Below are positions 43,504 to 52,840 of a stretch of 61,082 bases of DNA, one piece after another. Position numbers and translations under genes: made by a program. The stretch spans positions 1 to 61,082 of the forward strand of contig JAJXHK010000010.1 of NCBI GenBank assembly GCA_021639365.1. The letters run 5' to 3'. Each line of letters opens with the position of its first letter. Within the stretch, counting starts at the first letter, position 1. The notes beneath the pieces were generated by a model. That model had not been told where the DNA came from. It was given only the letters and a program-made list of their open reading frames with translations, and searched no databases. This DNA comes from Collinsella aerofaciens (GTDB lineage: Bacteria; Actinomycetota; Coriobacteriia; Coriobacteriales; Coriobacteriaceae).

Positions 43504-43721
43504 CCAGCGGCTGCATGTCTCTATAGGTGAGTCAAACAACCCGCTGGCTAACCAGATTATAACCGCAAAAAACAGCAAGGGCCACCTACAGGTGGCCTTT
43601 TTCATGCCGAATCTCACGCTCATAAGAAACTGTCGCGGACGGGCCGCACGGCCCAACTGATGACCGTTGAGCAGCCGCACGGCAGCTCAGGCGTGCCGCA
43701 CGGCACGGGAAAGGACGCGAC
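43504..43721. other. Leader region between the MuF and scaffold genes
   Basis: This 218-bp gap has a terminator at 43580, an ATCTCACG copy at 43611, and three copies of GCCGCACGGC at 43643-43652, 43674-43683 and 43695-43704. No immunity-like gene or other open frame with a ribosome site is present. Confidence 0.55.
43580..43602 (+). terminator. Terminator after the MuF-toxin gene
   Basis: Arms GGCCACC and GGTGGCC with a 4-nt loop are followed by TTTTT. It separates the packaging genes from the capsid genes. Confidence 0.8.
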
Positions 43722-44198
43722 ATGGCAGAAGCAAACGAACCCACGAAAGTGCCGGGAGCAGAAGGCGGAGATGGCGCCAACCAGGAGCCGCCCGTCGACT
43801 ACAAGGCGCTGTACGAGGCCGAGAAGAAGCACTCGCGCGAGTGGGAGAAGAAGGCGAAGGCCAACAGAACCGCAGCAGCGGCGCTTGAGGAGGCCAACAA
43901 CGCGAACAAGACCGCCGAAGACCAGATCGCCGACCTCAAGAAGAGGCTCGACGACAAGGAGAAGGAAGAGAAGCGGTCGAAGATCGCGGCCAAGGTCGCG
44001 CAGGAGAAGGGCGTGCCGGCGAGCCTGATCGTCGGCGACGACGAGGAAAGCATGTCCAAGTGGGCAGACGACATGCTCGCCGCGTTCAAAAAGCCGCCCG
44101 CGCCCAAGGTCGAGAAGCCAGGAAGCTTCCCGAAGCCGAGCGACGGCGACAAATCTGAGCTGCGCGACTTCACGCGCCAGCTCCTCGGTAACAACTAG
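43722..44198 (+). CDS. Capsid scaffolding protein
   Basis: The 158-residue protein is acidic at its start, has a long coiled coil (YKALYEAEKKHSREWEKKAK), and ends GDKSELRDFTRQLLGNN. This shape, just before the major capsid gene, fits a DUF4355/scaffold protein that guides capsid assembly and then leaves. Confidence 0.85.
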   Translation: MAEANEPTKVPGAEGGDGANQEPPVDYKALYEAEKKHSREWEKKAKANRTAAAALEEANNANKTAEDQIADLKKRLDDKEKEEKRSKIAAKVAQEKGVPASLIVGDDEESMSKWADDMLAAFKKPPAPKVEKPGSFPKPSDGDKSELRDFTRQLLGNN

Positions 44199-44217
44199 AG
44201 ACAAGTAAGGAGCCGAA

Positions 44218-45096
44218 ATGGCTAACGACACCAGCAAGGTCAAGCTCCCGCACAAGGTAGTGACCTCCATCATCAACAAGGCAAAGGACACCTCCACCAT
44301 CGCGGCGCTGTCCCCCAGCACCCCGCAGACGTTCTCCGACACCACCTACATCGTGTTCAACCCGACAACCGAGGCCGAGGTAGTTGCGGAGGGCGCGAAG
44401 AAGAGCGGTTCCGAGGTCTCCACCACGCCGATCGTCGCAAAGCGCGTGAAGGTAGTCACGACCACACGCGTCTCCGACGAGCTGCGCTGGGCCGACGAGG
44501 ACAACCAGCTTGAGATCGTGACCAACATCATCGCCGACCAGACCGCCGCGATCGGCCGAGCGCTCGACTACGTGGTCTACCACGCCGTGTCCCCCAAGAC
44601 GGGCACCGCGCTCGATGGCTACACCGCGCTCACCGCAGGGGCCAGCGCCGTAACCGCCTCGGCATCCGCAGTCGACGACATCGACGCGCTGGCCGACGCG
44701 CTTATCGACTACGACATCAACGGTTTCGCGCTCTCCCGCAAGTTCGCCGCAGACCTCCGCAAGCTGCGCATTCCCGCCACCGGCCAGCGCCTCTACCCGG
44801 AGATCCCGCTGTCCCTCAACGTCGGCAACATCGACGGCATCCCCGCCGCGACCTCCGGCACCGTCAACGGTCGCCGCTGCAAGATCGACCCGAAGGTGGC
44901 GGGCATCATGGGCGACTTCTCCACCATCAAGTGGGGCATGGTGCGCGACATGACCTCCGAGATCATCGAGTACGGCGACCCCGACAACACCGGTCAGGAC
45001 CTGAAGGGATACAACCAGGTCGCGTACCGCACCGAGGCAGTCCTTGCCTACGCGGTTCTCGACCCCAAGGCCTTCGCCATCCTGAAGACGGCCTAG
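44218..45096 (+). CDS. Major capsid protein (HK97 fold)
   Basis: The 292-residue protein has the HK97-type elements: SKVKLPHKVVTSIINKAKDTS, then YIVFNPTTEAEVVAEGAKKS (the E-loop strand), an A-domain region and a C-terminal YRTEAVLAYAVLDPKAFAIL. The gene follows the scaffold with a 19-bp gap and AAGGAG. Confidence 0.9.
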   Translation: MANDTSKVKLPHKVVTSIINKAKDTSTIAALSPSTPQTFSDTTYIVFNPTTEAEVVAEGAKKSGSEVSTTPIVAKRVKVVTTTRVSDELRWADEDNQLEIVTNIIADQTAAIGRALDYVVYHAVSPKTGTALDGYTALTAGASAVTASASAVDDIDALADALIDYDINGFALSRKFAADLRKLRIPATGQRLYPEIPLSLNVGNIDGIPAATSGTVNGRRCKIDPKVAGIMGDFSTIKWGMVRDMTSEIIEYGDPDNTGQDLKGYNQVAYRTEAVLAYAVLDPKAFAILKTA

Positions 45097-45108
45097 GGGG
45101 CGGTAACC

Positions 45109-45390
45109 ATGGCGAACCTTGTGCAGAAGTTCATCGTCGAGGACGCATCCAAGGCATCCCCGATCCTCCCGCAGCACGTCTGCTTCGTGACCGCCGACGG
45201 CGAGCCTGTCGGCATCTCCAAACAGGCCGCAAACCCTGGTGCGAACCCGACCATCGCCAAGGTGGTCAAGTGCCTCGTCGACGCTGGCATGATGGCCGCG
45301 ACCTCCGAGGCGTCCGAGCAGAAGGCCGGCGAGAATGCCGCGAAGCCGGTTGACTCCGGCAAGGCCGAAGAGCCTGCCAGCGAGGAGTAG
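45109..45390 (+). CDS. Small head-region hypothetical protein
   Basis: The 93-residue protein has a short folded part (MANLVQKFIVEDASKASPIL) and an acidic, Ala- and Glu-rich tail ending PASEE. Its place between capsid and connector genes fits a decoration or head-fibre protein. Confidence 0.65.
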   Translation: MANLVQKFIVEDASKASPILPQHVCFVTADGEPVGISKQAANPGANPTIAKVVKCLVDAGMMAATSEASEQKAGENAAKPVDSGKAEEPASEE

Positions 45391-45394
45391 GCGC

Positions 45395-45793
45395 ATGGAG
45401 CCGCTAGCGACCATCGAAGACTACAGGGCGAGGTACGGCGACCCGACCGACGAGGCACGCGCCGCGACCCTGCTCTCAGACGCGTCAGACCTGCTCATGA
45501 GCGCCTACGAATCAAACGTGGGCGACTACGAGCGCGGCAAGGTAGCCGCCTTCGACCGATCTGCCGCAGCGGTGTGCTGCCTCGTAGTCAACAGGGTCTT
45601 GTCTGCGCCGGCAGCTCTGGCGGGTGCCATGCAGTACAGCCAGGGCGCAGGCGGCTACACGGCCAGCGTTTCGTACGGGTCTGCCCTCGGCGAAATGTAC
45701 CTGGGAAAGACGGAGCTGAAGCGCCTCGGGCTGCTCGACCAGCGCATCGGGGCGCTCCAACCGGTTGGGAGTGATGCCGAATGGGACTCATAA
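45395..45793 (+). CDS. Head-tail connector, adaptor type
   Basis: The 132-residue protein (MEPLATIEDYRARYGDPTDE...) has the helical start of gp6/gp15-like adaptor proteins that stack on the portal. ATG 45395 follows GAGGAGTAGGC. It overlaps the next start by 13 bases. Confidence 0.8.
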   Translation: MEPLATIEDYRARYGDPTDEARAATLLSDASDLLMSAYESNVGDYERGKVAAFDRSAAAVCCLVVNRVLSAPAALAGAMQYSQGAGGYTASVSYGSALGEMYLGKTELKRLGLLDQRIGALQPVGSDAEWDS

Positions 45794-46119
45794 GCACCGA
45801 ATCGGTGACGGTCACAACACCAGTGGTCGACTTCGATTCGCTCGGCGAGCCTATCGAGCGCGGCAGCGTGGACACCGCCATAGAGGGCGTGGTCGTGTGC
45901 CCGGGGGCCACCTCGGAACTCGATGCATCGCGCCCCGACGGCGTTGAGGTCGCCTACACGCTGTGTTTTCCCAAGAGCTTCACCGCATCGCTCAAGGGGT
46001 GCCGCGTAAACGTTCGAGGCACCGAGTACCGCGTCATAGGCGACCCGCAGCGCTACGACCCGGCAAACACCCCAGGCGATTGGAACCTCACCGTGGAAGT
46101 GGGGCGCACCGATGGCTAA
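45781..46119 (+). CDS. Head closure protein
   Basis: The 112-residue beta-rich protein (MGLISTESVTVTTPVVDFDS...) with FRGTEYRVIGDPQRYDP-like strands fits gp16-type stoppers, which close the head. It sits between adaptor and tail-completion genes. Confidence 0.75.
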   Translation: MGLISTESVTVTTPVVDFDSLGEPIERGSVDTAIEGVVVCPGATSELDASRPDGVEVAYTLCFPKSFTASLKGCRVNVRGTEYRVIGDPQRYDPANTPGDWNLTVEVGRTDG

Positions 46120-46402
46120 GTGCAAGGTGAAGTTCAAGTGGAAGGGCTGGAAGCGCGGCGGCTATGCCGAGGTTATGAACTCAGGCGCGGTGCAGGCGCT
46201 TCTCAAGAAGAAGGCAGACGCCGCAGCGGCATCGTGCAACTCGTCCTTCTCCCGGCACCCCGGCGAGGGTGCCGGCTACGTAGTCCGCAAGTTCAAGGGC
46301 AAGCTCGCAAACGGCTTCGTGGTTGCCACGGCGACTCCGCACGCCCATGCGAGCGAGCGCAAGCACAACCGCCTCAGATCCATGTTCGGAGGCGGTGAGT
46401 GA
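46112..46402 (+). CDS. HK97 gp10-like tail completion protein
   Basis: The 96-residue basic protein contains a WKGWKRGGYAEVMNSGAVQAL start and GYVVRKFKGKLANGFVVATATPHAHASERKH, close to the gp10/tail-completion family. It overlaps the previous gene by eight bases. Confidence 0.75.
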   Translation: MAKCKVKFKWKGWKRGGYAEVMNSGAVQALLKKKADAAAASCNSSFSRHPGEGAGYVVRKFKGKLANGFVVATATPHAHASERKHNRLRSMFGGGE

Positions 46403-46743
46403 TGGACGCGGAGCGCATGGTGGCGCAGCGGCTCATGGACGAGACCGGCATCAAGGCCGTGCTCGACGTACCAGCCGACAGGCCCAGCGAGTTCATATCG
46501 GTGTCGCAGACCGGATCTAGCCGCAGCGGCTGCATCAACCGCGTACAGCTCGTGGCGCAGTCATGGGCGAAGACCCGCAGACGCGCCGCAGAGATCGCCG
46601 AAGCCGTGGAGCACGCAGTGCCGAGCCTTATGGACGAGGAGTGCGTGTTCGAGGCCACGTGCGGAAGCACGTACCGCTGGGACGACCCGAACAGCCGCCA
46701 GCGCCGATACCAGACCAACGTAAACGTAACCATTTGCGAATAG
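46402..46743 (+). CDS. Tail terminator-like protein
   Basis: The 113-residue protein (MDAERMVAQRLMDETGIKAV...) has the short helix-sheet fold expected of tail terminators and lies just before the tail tube gene. ATG 46402 overlaps the previous TGA. Confidence 0.75.
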   Translation: MDAERMVAQRLMDETGIKAVLDVPADRPSEFISVSQTGSSRSGCINRVQLVAQSWAKTRRRAAEIAEAVEHAVPSLMDEECVFEATCGSTYRWDDPNSRQRRYQTNVNVTICE

Positions 46744-46751
46744 GAGCCGAC

Positions 46752-47327
46752 ATGGCACTTTTCAAGAAAAACGAGACCAAGAACGTCTCGTCCACCAAGG
46801 GCGTGAAGGGCGGATATATCTTCGTGGCCCCGACAGGCACTACCCTCCCCACCGACATCAAGACCAATCTCGCCGAAGCCTTCCTCAACCTCGGCTTCAT
46901 CTCAGAGGACGGATACACCGAGTCCGAGGAGACCGACGCCAACGAGCTGAAGGACATGAACGGCGACCTCATGGACTCCGCCACGACCTCGCGCGTGGAG
47001 TCCGCGAAGCTCACGCTCGCAGAGATCAAGGCGCAGACCCTCAAGGTCATGTATGGCGCCGACAACGTGACCGACCTCGACGGCGTTATCACTGTAGAGC
47101 ACAACGGCAACAAGGACGAGGCATGGTCGATCGTGCTCGAACTCGTGCTCAAGAACGGTCGCCGCTGGCGCAAGGTCGTGCCCGCCGCCAAGTCCTCTGA
47201 GCTCGACGACATCAAGCTCGCCGTGAGCGAGATTGCCGGGCGCCAGATCACGTTCAAATACCTGGTCGATAGCAACGGCAACACCTGCTACGACTACATC
47301 GAGTCAACCGAGACCAACAACGCCTAG
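46752..47327 (+). CDS. Major tail (tube) protein
   Basis: The 191-residue protein begins MALFKKNETKNVSSTKG and has GYIFVAPTGTTLP and FKYLVDSNGNTCYDYIEST, the beta-rich pattern of siphovirus tube proteins. A long upstream frame was rejected because ATG 46752 follows AGGAGCCGAC. Confidence 0.87.
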   Translation: MALFKKNETKNVSSTKGVKGGYIFVAPTGTTLPTDIKTNLAEAFLNLGFISEDGYTESEETDANELKDMNGDLMDSATTSRVESAKLTLAEIKAQTLKVMYGADNVTDLDGVITVEHNGNKDEAWSIVLELVLKNGRRWRKVVPAAKSSELDDIKLAVSEIAGRQITFKYLVDSNGNTCYDYIESTETNNA

Positions 47328-47338
47328 GGGGAAAGAGA

Positions 47339-47587
47339 ATGACCGAAATCACCTTTACCGTCGACGGCGTTGACGGCGAGTTCGCCGCAGACCTCGACGA
47401 GCTGAAGTCCTACAAAACCGTGAAGCAATTCGCCAGAAGCGAAACCGACCCAGCGGGGATGATGGACGCCATGGAGCGCATCTTCATGGGCCGAGACGAG
47501 GAGTATATCGAAGCCCTCGGCGGAACGTCATACGACATGCGCCGCCTGTGCGACGCGGCCTTCGAGGCGGCAAAGACAAAAAACTAA
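47339..47587 (+). CDS. Tail assembly chaperone, short form
   Basis: The 82-residue protein MTEITFTVDGVDGEFAADLD ends in KTKN at TAA 47585-47587. It sits between tail tube and tape measure, as gpG does in lambda. A heptamer A AAA AAC lies in frame at its last codons, so a share of ribosomes should read through to the next frame. Confidence 0.88.
   Translation: MTEITFTVDGVDGEFAADLDELKSYKTVKQFARSETDPAGMMDAMERIFMGRDEEYIEALGGTSYDMRRLCDAAFEAAKTKN
47578..47584 (+). promoter_or_regulatory. Programmed -1 frameshift site (A AAA AAC)
   Basis: In the zero frame the codons are ACA AAA AAC TAA; sliding back one base reads AAA AAA CTA ATA GGC. The classical slippery heptamer is thus correctly phased to join the two chaperone frames. 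The predicted fusion has 214 residues. Confidence 0.88.
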
Positions 47588-47982
47588 TAGGCTTCGCCAG
47601 CGACCTCGAGAACAGGCGCGGCGAAGCGATAGCAGACTTCCAGCAGTTCTACGGCATAGCCCTGCCATTGGATGGAGCGCCCGAAGACCTCGATCGGATG
47701 GCGCTCCTCTGGCAGCACCTCCCCGACAACTCGCGCCTCGCCAAGGCGCAGTACCCGCAACTCAGGTGGAGCACGACCGACTACATGCTCTGGCGCATCG
47801 AGCACCAGCTTCGGTGCATCGCCTGGGGCATGGCCGACAAGAAGGACAGGAGCGCGGAGCCTCCCGAGCCTATCAAGACGCCGGCGCAGCTCGCAGAGCT
47901 TGAGCGCCACCGCGCGAACGCGCTGGAAGCAAAGGAAGAGATAGACAAGATCCTGGGGATAGGAGGGGAAGATGGCGACTAG
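47584..47982 (+). CDS. Tail assembly chaperone, frameshift extension
   Basis: This second frame has no start codon of its own with a ribosome site. After the -1 slip it continues LIGFASDLENRRGEAIADFQ and ends IGGEDGD*, adding 132 residues to the short form. The pair corresponds to gpG and gpGT, which recruit tube protein around the tape measure. Its end overlaps the tape measure start by 11 bases. Confidence 0.85.
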   Translation, partial: LIGFASDLENRRGEAIADFQQFYGIALPLDGAPEDLDRMALLWQHLPDNSRLAKAQYPQLRWSTTDYMLWRIEHQLRCIAWGMADKKDRSAEPPEPIKTPAQLAELERHRANALEAKEEIDKILGIGGEDGD

Positions 47983-50527
47983 TGTCGGGTCGGCCTATGT
48001 GTCCTTGATGCCGTCGATGGATGGCTTCGCGAGCAAGATCGGCAAGGAGTTCGGCAGCCAGGGCAACGCCGCAGGCAAGGCCTTCGGCGACTCCATGACT
48101 GTCGGCATCGACGGCGGGGCCAAGAAGTCCTCGGGCATCCTGACAGGGCTTGGAACCGTAGCCAAGGGCGTCGCCACTGCGGCGGTGGCCGGGTTCACAG
48201 CGCTCACAGGGGCCGTGACCGCGATTGGCGGCGCGGCCCTTTCCGCATATGCAGACTACGAACAGCTGGTTGGCGGCGTCGACACCCTGTTCGGCTCCGC
48301 GTCGCAGACACTGCAAGGTTATGCCGCAGAGGCATACAAGACATGCGGAATGTCCGCCAACCAGTACATGACGCAGGCCACGAGCTTCGCGGCCTCGCTC
48401 GTCTCGTCGTGCAGCGGCGATGTCGCCAAGGCGGCTGACTACGCGAACATGGCCATGGGCGACATGTCGGACAACGTGAACAAGATGGGTTCCGACATGA
48501 CAGACGTGCAGAACGCCTACCAAGGCTTTGCGAAGCAGAACTACACGATGTTGGACAACTTGAAGCTCGGCTACGGCGGCACGCAGGCTGAGATGAAGCG
48601 CCTTATCGCCGATGCCAACAAACTGCGCCAGGAGCAGGGCAAGAACGCCGACCTCACGATCGACAGCTATGCCGATGTGGTCGAGGCCATCCATACCGTG
48701 CAGGAGAACATGGGCATCACCGGCACCACCGCCAAGGAGGCCGCTACCACGATCAGCGGCTCCATCGGCATGGCGAAGGCCGCGTGGGAGAACTTCATCA
48801 CCGGACTCGGGCGCGACGACGTCGACTTCTCGCAGCTCACGCAGCAGCTGCTTGAGTCGATCGGCGCGGTAGCTACGAACGTGGCTCCGAGGGTTGCGCA
48901 GATCGGCAAGGGAATCGTCGAGGCGTTCCCGGTTGTGCTGTCTGGCCTTGGCCCAGTCCTTGGCCCAGTGCTCTCGGAAGCGCTCGCGACTGCTTGGAAC
49001 ATCGCCGTAGGAGCCTTGGCTGAGCTTGGCATACAGCTGCCGACAGTCGACGCTTCCCAGATAACGGGGGCGTTCCAAGCGATCGCCGACGCTGCGGCAT
49101 TCGTCGTAGGCACGTGCAAGTCCGCTTTCGGGAAGCTTGGCGAGCAGATACCGGGCATCTGGGACACCATCGTCTCGACTATTGGCGGAGCCGTGACGAC
49201 GATCATCTCGGCGGTGTTGCCGTTCGTGACGTACTTCGCATCGCAGATGCTGCCCGCCATCGCGTCATTTGCATCTGGCGCAGTCGGCGCGTTCAGCGCC
49301 GTGCGGCCTGTCATAGAGCAGCTTGGCTCGACGCTGCTGAACGTCGGCCAGGCCATCCTGCCCGTGCTACACAACGCCTTCGCGATGATCGTCCCGATCA
49401 TTTCGCAGGTCATCGGCGTCGCCATGCAGCTTTTCGCTGCGGTAAGCCCGCTCGTGTCGCAGGTAGGCGCTGCGCTCATGCCGGCAATCACGTCTATCGG
49501 CACGGCGCTCGCAAACCTCGCCAACGCCGTGCTGCCGATATTGGCTAGCGGCATGCAGATAGTGCTCTCCGTGGCTCAGATGCTCATACCGGTAATCCAG
49601 ACAGTGCTGTCTGTAGTTGGTTCAATCGTGTCCGTCGTGATAACGGTGGCAAGCCAGGTGATCTCGGTCGTGGTAAACGCCGCATCCGTCGTAACCTCGG
49701 CCATTGGCCTCGTCATGTCGGTCGTGAGCGGCCTCGTGACTGCGGTTACCACGTTCATCGGCTCGATCGTATCCGTTGTCGGCGGCGGGATAGCTACCGT
49801 GGTCGCCGCCGTTTCAGGCGGTGTGAACGCGGTAGTGGCGTTCGTCGGCTCGCTGGTGTCCTCAGCGCTCTCGCTCGTGTCCGGCCTCGTCTCCTCGATC
49901 GCCGGGTACTTCTCGACCATGGTGTCTACGATGGCGAACGCGGCGCAGCAGGTGTACGCGGCAGTGACGGGTGCCTTCTCGGCGCTCGTCGGCGCTGTGT
50001 CTGGCCATATCGGGAGCCTCATGAACACCATTTCCAGCATCCCCGGCCAGGTAATGGGCTTCTTCGCAGGCGCTGGGTCGTGGCTCGTCGATTCCGGTCG
50101 CGCGTTGATCAACGGCTTCACGCAGGGCATCCAGAACGCAATCGGCGGCACCCTTTCCGCCGTGTCCGGCGCCGTCTCGCAGATCCGCTCGTTCTTCCCG
50201 TTCTCGCCCGCAAAGCGCGGCCCATTCAGCGGCCACGGTTATACAACCTACTCGGGCAAGGCGCTCATGGAGGGATGGGCCGAGGGTATCGGCAGCGGCA
50301 CGGGGGCGGTCAACTCCGCCATCACGTCGGCGCTAGCCTCCGCAAGCTCGCTTATCGGCTCGGGCATCACGGTCGCTCCGTCGGTTGCCGTTGCCGGGGC
50401 AGGTGCCGCTGGCACGACCTACAACGTCACGGTCAATGGAGGAAGTGTAAACGCAGACCAGCGGATCATGCAGGCGGTTGACGTTCTGGTCTCCGCAGCC
50501 AAGCGGTCCGCAGGGTCGGGAAGGTAG
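47972..50527 (+). CDS. Tape measure protein
   Basis: The 851-residue protein sets tail length. It has the usual phage start VGSAYVSLMPSMDGFASKIG, a conserved GVDTLFGSASQTLQGYAAEAYK region, long alternating helical and hydrophobic blocks (about 380-700) with many Val, Ser and Gly residues, and a C-terminal segment with PFSPAKRGPFSGHG. Confidence 0.93.
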   Translation: MATSVGSAYVSLMPSMDGFASKIGKEFGSQGNAAGKAFGDSMTVGIDGGAKKSSGILTGLGTVAKGVATAAVAGFTALTGAVTAIGGAALSAYADYEQLVGGVDTLFGSASQTLQGYAAEAYKTCGMSANQYMTQATSFAASLVSSCSGDVAKAADYANMAMGDMSDNVNKMGSDMTDVQNAYQGFAKQNYTMLDNLKLGYGGTQAEMKRLIADANKLRQEQGKNADLTIDSYADVVEAIHTVQENMGITGTTAKEAATTISGSIGMAKAAWENFITGLGRDDVDFSQLTQQLLESIGAVATNVAPRVAQIGKGIVEAFPVVLSGLGPVLGPVLSEALATAWNIAVGALAELGIQLPTVDASQITGAFQAIADAAAFVVGTCKSAFGKLGEQIPGIWDTIVSTIGGAVTTIISAVLPFVTYFASQMLPAIASFASGAVGAFSAVRPVIEQLGSTLLNVGQAILPVLHNAFAMIVPIISQVIGVAMQLFAAVSPLVSQVGAALMPAITSIGTALANLANAVLPILASGMQIVLSVAQMLIPVIQTVLSVVGSIVSVVITVASQVISVVVNAASVVTSAIGLVMSVVSGLVTAVTTFIGSIVSVVGGGIATVVAAVSGGVNAVVAFVGSLVSSALSLVSGLVSSIAGYFSTMVSTMANAAQQVYAAVTGAFSALVGAVSGHIGSLMNTISSIPGQVMGFFAGAGSWLVDSGRALINGFTQGIQNAIGGTLSAVSGAVSQIRSFFPFSPAKRGPFSGHGYTTYSGKALMEGWAEGIGSGTGAVNSAITSALASASSLIGSGITVAPSVAVAGAGAAGTTYNVTVNGGSVNADQRIMQAVDVLVSAAKRSAGSGR

Positions 50528-50530
50528 CCA

Positions 50531-52840
50531 ATGGGAACCCATACAAGGGAGATACAGATCGCGGGGTACAACCGCTGGTATCGCGGCTATATCTCCGTTG
50601 ACGGCGTGAGCACGGTCAACGACACCACCTCGCGCATAACAATCACCGCCGCGCTCGACGACAAGTATGCGGCACAGTACGGCACGCACTACGACGTGAT
50701 CGTGAACGGCACCACCTACAGGTCGCGCGACGTGCTGCTCAACAACTACGGGAATTGGGCCACGCGCGACGCCGTGACCTTCACCGTGGATGTCGGGCGC
50801 GGGGCCAGCGGCTGGAACTGCTCCGTGCAGATCCACGTCTACGGCAAGACATACAACAACTACTACGGCAGCGCCGGCGGAGACGCCTGGGCAACAGAGT
50901 ACGCTTGGATTCCCCAGCGCGGATACTCACAACCGCATCCGCCCAAGAACCCGAAGCTGGCCCGCGTTTCCGACACCTCGCACAAGATCACGTGGGACGT
51001 CGACTACACGGGCATGGACGGCGCGTACCCCTGGGCTGGCGTGTACGTAGACCGCCGCGCTGACGACGGCTCATGGGTGAACATCGCCGACGTCTCGTGG
51101 GACGTGACCAACTACACCGACAACTCGACGACCGCAGGCCACAAGTACGAGTACCGCCTTTGCGCCCACGGCCCTGGCGGCAACTCCACACACGTGTCTT
51201 GCGGAACCACATACACAACTCCGTCGGCGCCTTCGCGCATTGATGCCATCAAGGCCGGCGCATCCGAGGTGACGCTGCGCGTCTACGGGGCGTGGTGGTA
51301 CGCCAGCGCATGGGATGTTCAGCGATCAGGCGACGGCGGGAAGACGTGGGCGGCGGTCTCGACCACCACCGAGGGCGAAGACCCCGCATGGGTAGACCTG
51401 CACGACACCTCCGCGCCTGCCGGCACGATCGTCTACCGCGTCAGGGCCAAGCGCGGTAGCCTAACGTCTTCGTGGGTCGAATCGAATTCCGTGACCACGA
51501 TCACGCCGCCTCTCGCACCGAAGGTCACCGCCGACCATGTTGTGCCAACGGGGTCGGCGGCATCCGTCTCGTGGGTGCCCAACCACCCCGACGGCTCGGC
51601 GCAGTCCGCCGCGCAGCTTGAGCTCGTCGGCAGCGAGACGATAACGAAGTCATACACGACCGAGAAAAGCGCATCGGTCACACTCACGAAGGGAAGTTGG
51701 AAGGCCCGCGTTCGCACGAAGGGACTGCACGCCGATTGGGGCGCTTGGTCTGGCTATGCGGCGATAACGGTCGCCGACTACCCGCAGTGCTGGGTCGCCT
51801 CCCCCGCTACCGACGGCATGCTCGTCGATGCGGTGCCGCTCACGGTGCAAGTCGCCGCAACCGACGAAACTGGCATCGCGCAGGCGACGCTCACGCTCGC
51901 AGAGGTCGGCGGCGCGACGGTCGCCACGGCAGACGTCACGAACCTGAAGCCCGTGAGTTTCGGCAGCTACGCCACCATACGCAACGGCATTGACTATCTG
52001 CTCATGCTCACGGTCAAGGGCGGCTCCGGCCTGTCCAAGACGGCCATGCGCCGCTTCAAGACGCACTGGGCGGAACCGGTCATCCCAGACGTGTCGCTGT
52101 CGTACGACGATGCGCTGGCGTGCCACGTGAAGGTGCGCAACGGCCTCTCGTCATACGAGATCGAGCAGACCACGCTCGTAGGCCCCATGACGGTCGACGA
52201 GGTGAGCAATGAGCTTTCCATGCTAGGCACGATCACAGTCGATGGTGACGCGCTGGTGCTCGGCAACGCCTCCCGCTGCTCCGCCTTCACGGTGGAGCGC
52301 GTGGCGTACGGCGGCGATGCCGTCATAGCATCCGGCGTGCTCGACTCCCAAGAGACGATCGACCGCGTGCCGCCGCTAAACACCGACTACGAGTACAAGG
52401 TCACCGGGTACGCCGACAACGGCACCTCGTCGCAGATCGTGGCCGATGCCAACGTGTTCGCGCGCGGGATGGCGCTTAACTTCGGCCAGGATGCATCGAC
52501 CGTGCTCGTGCTCGACTACAACGGCGACTACTCGACAAGCTCTCAGCGATCCGTGGAGACATACCACTTCGCCGATGGCGGCGAGAACGGCGACCTGCCC
52601 ATTTCGTACATGCTCGACGAGCTGAACAAAAAGACCTCGCTCTCATGGGAGATGAAGCGCGACGGCCACGACAGGTACATACGGATTATGGACGAGCAGT
52701 GGAGGGGGTGGTGGCGCGGACATGCAGGCGAACGCGCATACGGCCCCATGGACTTCGACATGTCTGTGAAGGGTGCAGGCATCTGGAAGGGTTCGGCCAA
52801 CGTCACGCACAACGTCTTCGAGGAGCCGATAAATGGCTGA
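50531..52840 (+). CDS. Large tail protein with fibronectin type III-like repeats
   Basis: The 769-residue protein lies where a distal tail protein is expected. An N-terminal beta-sandwich is followed by fibronectin type III-like repeats (about 145-320, for example APSRIDAIKAGASEVTLRVYGAW and APKVTADHVVPTGSAASVSW). The C-terminal half resembles tail-base proteins that recruit the adsorption apparatus. Exact correspondence to Dit or Tal is not certain. Confidence 0.75.
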   Translation: MGTHTREIQIAGYNRWYRGYISVDGVSTVNDTTSRITITAALDDKYAAQYGTHYDVIVNGTTYRSRDVLLNNYGNWATRDAVTFTVDVGRGASGWNCSVQIHVYGKTYNNYYGSAGGDAWATEYAWIPQRGYSQPHPPKNPKLARVSDTSHKITWDVDYTGMDGAYPWAGVYVDRRADDGSWVNIADVSWDVTNYTDNSTTAGHKYEYRLCAHGPGGNSTHVSCGTTYTTPSAPSRIDAIKAGASEVTLRVYGAWWYASAWDVQRSGDGGKTWAAVSTTTEGEDPAWVDLHDTSAPAGTIVYRVRAKRGSLTSSWVESNSVTTITPPLAPKVTADHVVPTGSAASVSWVPNHPDGSAQSAAQLELVGSETITKSYTTEKSASVTLTKGSWKARVRTKGLHADWGAWSGYAAITVADYPQCWVASPATDGMLVDAVPLTVQVAATDETGIAQATLTLAEVGGATVATADVTNLKPVSFGSYATIRNGIDYLLMLTVKGGSGLSKTAMRRFKTHWAEPVIPDVSLSYDDALACHVKVRNGLSSYEIEQTTLVGPMTVDEVSNELSMLGTITVDGDALVLGNASRCSAFTVERVAYGGDAVIASGVLDSQETIDRVPPLNTDYEYKVTGYADNGTSSQIVADANVFARGMALNFGQDASTVLVLDYNGDYSTSSQRSVETYHFADGGENGDLPISYMLDELNKKTSLSWEMKRDGHDRYIRIMDEQWRGWWRGHAGERAYGPMDFDMSVKGAGIWKGSANVTHNVFEEPING

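Noticed and set aside
43333..43680. Minus-strand frame as an immunity gene for the MuF toxin
   Set aside because: It runs largely through the MuF coding region and the terminator, with low-complexity composition and no ribosome site.
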